The translations under genes were made by a program, and so were the position numbers. DNA of 35,136 nucleotides from CAYVQA01 sp045119035 (GTDB taxonomy: Bacteria > Bacillota_I > Bacilli_A > ML615J-28 > CAG-313): assembly GCA_045119035.1 (NCBI GenBank), contig JBGVCU010000008.1, positions 1-35,136 on the forward strand. Direction: 5' to 3'. Shown here in pieces: positions 34,257 to 35,136 of the stretch. The notes below the pieces were generated by a model that saw only the letters and a list, made by a program, of their open reading frames with translations, had not been told where the DNA came from and did no database searches. The first letter of the stretch is position 1. Each line of letters begins with the position of its first letter.

Positions 34257-34979
34257 ATGAGTAGATATAGTGAATTATTTAAAATACGAACAAATGATTT
34301 AGATACATTCGATAGAGTTAAACCATATGTTTATCTTGATTTTTTTCAAGATGTAGCAGGACATCATGCTGATTTATTAGGGGTTGGGTACGAAGCTTGT
34401 AAGAAAGAAAATATTGCCTGGGTTTTAATGAAAAATAGATTAGAAGTAATTAAATCACCATCACCTTATGAAGAAGTAGAAGTAATTACTTGGCCTTCAT
34501 CAAGAAGTAGAATTGATTATGGTAGAGATTATTTAATGATTAGTAAATCTGGTGAAGTTTATGCAAAAGGAACAAGTCAATGGGTTTATGCAGATATTAG
34601 TACTCATAAAATTTTAAGATCTACTGCTCTTACTTTTCCTGAAGGTGTTGAAGAAGAAGCTTTATTTGAAGGTAAAATTGATAAAGTAGATATTGAAGAA
34701 GTAGTTAATGTTGAATGTCTTCATAGTCATAAAATTACAAATTCTGATTTAGATCATTATGGTCATACTAATAATGCTAGATATGTAGTAATGATATTTG
34801 ATGCTTTACCAAATTATGAAGATAAAATCATTAAATCATTAGTAATTAATTATTTACAAGAAGCTCATCTTGGAGAAACTGTTGAAATATTTGCTTTAAA
34901 TAAAGGAGATTATACAGTTGGATTTGGTAAAATTAAAGAGGATGGAAGAATTTCATTCAGTTTTAAATTAATGAATTAA
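34257..34979 (+). CDS. Acyl-ACP thioesterase
   Basis: The 240-residue protein is a double hotdog fold. The first domain has YVYLDFFQDVAGHHADLLGVGYE and the second DLDHYGHTNNARYV, a typical acyl-ACP thioesterase active-site segment with the Asn and His. It releases fatty acids from acyl carrier protein in the cytoplasm. It is cotranscribed with tcdA. No terminator is clear before the IS element that starts just downstream. Confidence 0.88.
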   Translation: MSRYSELFKIRTNDLDTFDRVKPYVYLDFFQDVAGHHADLLGVGYEACKKENIAWVLMKNRLEVIKSPSPYEEVEVITWPSSRSRIDYGRDYLMISKSGEVYAKGTSQWVYADISTHKILRSTALTFPEGVEEEALFEGKIDKVDIEEVVNVECLHSHKITNSDLDHYGHTNNARYVVMIFDALPNYEDKIIKSLVINYLQEAHLGETVEIFALNKGDYTVGFGKIKEDGRISFSFKLMN

Positions 34980-35008
34980 AAGAGTTATTTTAAAATGATA
35001 TGATGTCT

Positions 35009-35056
35009 CTAAAGTAGACAGTGAATAAAAATAAAATTATTCACTATTTACTTTGG
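35009..35056 (+). promoter_or_regulatory. Hairpin sequestering the IS transposase ribosome binding site
   Basis: Arms 35009-35028 and 35037-35056 pair over 20 positions (mostly Watson-Crick, a few G-T) around an 8-base loop. The right arm takes in TTGG of the TTGGAGG ribosome binding site for the transposase at 35070. RNA running in from outside would fold and hide it. Confidence 0.55.
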
Positions 35057-35069
35057 AGGCATTTTTATT

Positions 35070-35136
35070 ATGGGAAGAAAAAATAAATATACAAAAGAAA
35101 CGAAATTAAAAGCAATACAAGAATATATTAATGGCG
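35070..35136 (+). CDS. IS3-family transposase orfA, 5' part only
   Basis: The frame opens at ATG 35070 with TTGGAGG upstream and runs off the window after 22 codons. MGRKNKYTKETKLKAIQEYING is the usual N-terminus of IS3-type (IS150 group) helix-turn-helix OrfA proteins. The gene is the leftmost part of an element continuing beyond the window. Confidence 0.7.
   Translation, partial: MGRKNKYTKETKLKAIQEYING

Overview
This is a very AT-rich (roughly 25-30% G+C by eye) bacterial chromosome segment from a low-GC Gram-positive. The conserved order tig-clpX-lon and secG-rnr-smpB, the AGGAGG-type ribosome binding sites and TTGACA/TATAAT promoters point to Bacillota/Mycoplasmatota, class Bacilli (Erysipelotrichales, RF39 or Acholeplasmatales type). 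I cannot name the species. Every intact gene I could read ends in TAA or TAG; TGA occurs only inside frames, once in a conserved-looking gene and three times in decayed transposases. This could mean TGA reassignment, or simply little TGA use plus nonsense mutations.

Layout. (1) 1-405: terminator hairpins, then a duplicated promoter/operator-like repeat. (2) 424-6902: a same-strand cluster: HslV/proteasome-like Ntn hydrolase (with in-frame TGA), hypothetical, Ser/Thr kinase with a C-terminal zinc-ribbon-like region, two von Willebrand A (TerY-like) proteins, PP2C phosphatase, BspA-type leucine-rich protein, LemA-like membrane protein, helical hypothetical. The kinase, VWA and PP2C genes resemble the TerY-P triad of Ter-type stress systems; this is the best candidate here for a little-described system. 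(3) 6936-8022: an IS481-like element with inverted ends and a broken transposase. (4) 8165-9214: three tiny two-helix membrane proteins and a possible PD-(D/E)XK-like protein. (5) 9215-11800: a graveyard of IS3, IS21 and ISL3 remnants. (6) 11883-14789: a WYL-domain regulator followed by a Sel1-repeat protein with a C-terminal HEPN-like motif, a defence-like pair. (7) 14959-15528: a second run of three tiny membrane proteins. (8) 15540-16800: repeats and an ISNCY-type transposase relic.

(9) 16905-34979: core genome: trigger factor, ClpX and Lon (protein folding and turnover); SecG; RNase R and SmpB (RNA decay and ribosome rescue); a TPR protein; a small convergent gene; glutamyl-tRNA synthetase; a PH-like protein; an M28 peptidase and an M3 oligoendopeptidase in one operon; a GalU-like nucleotidyltransferase; tRNA-Arg(CCG) on the minus strand; TcdA; and an acyl-ACP thioesterase. 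(10) 34980-35136: the left end of a further IS3-type element, whose transposase ribosome binding site sits in a long hairpin.

The contrast between the orderly block 9 and the broken, IS-rich blocks 3-8 indicates an accessory island next to conserved chromosome.
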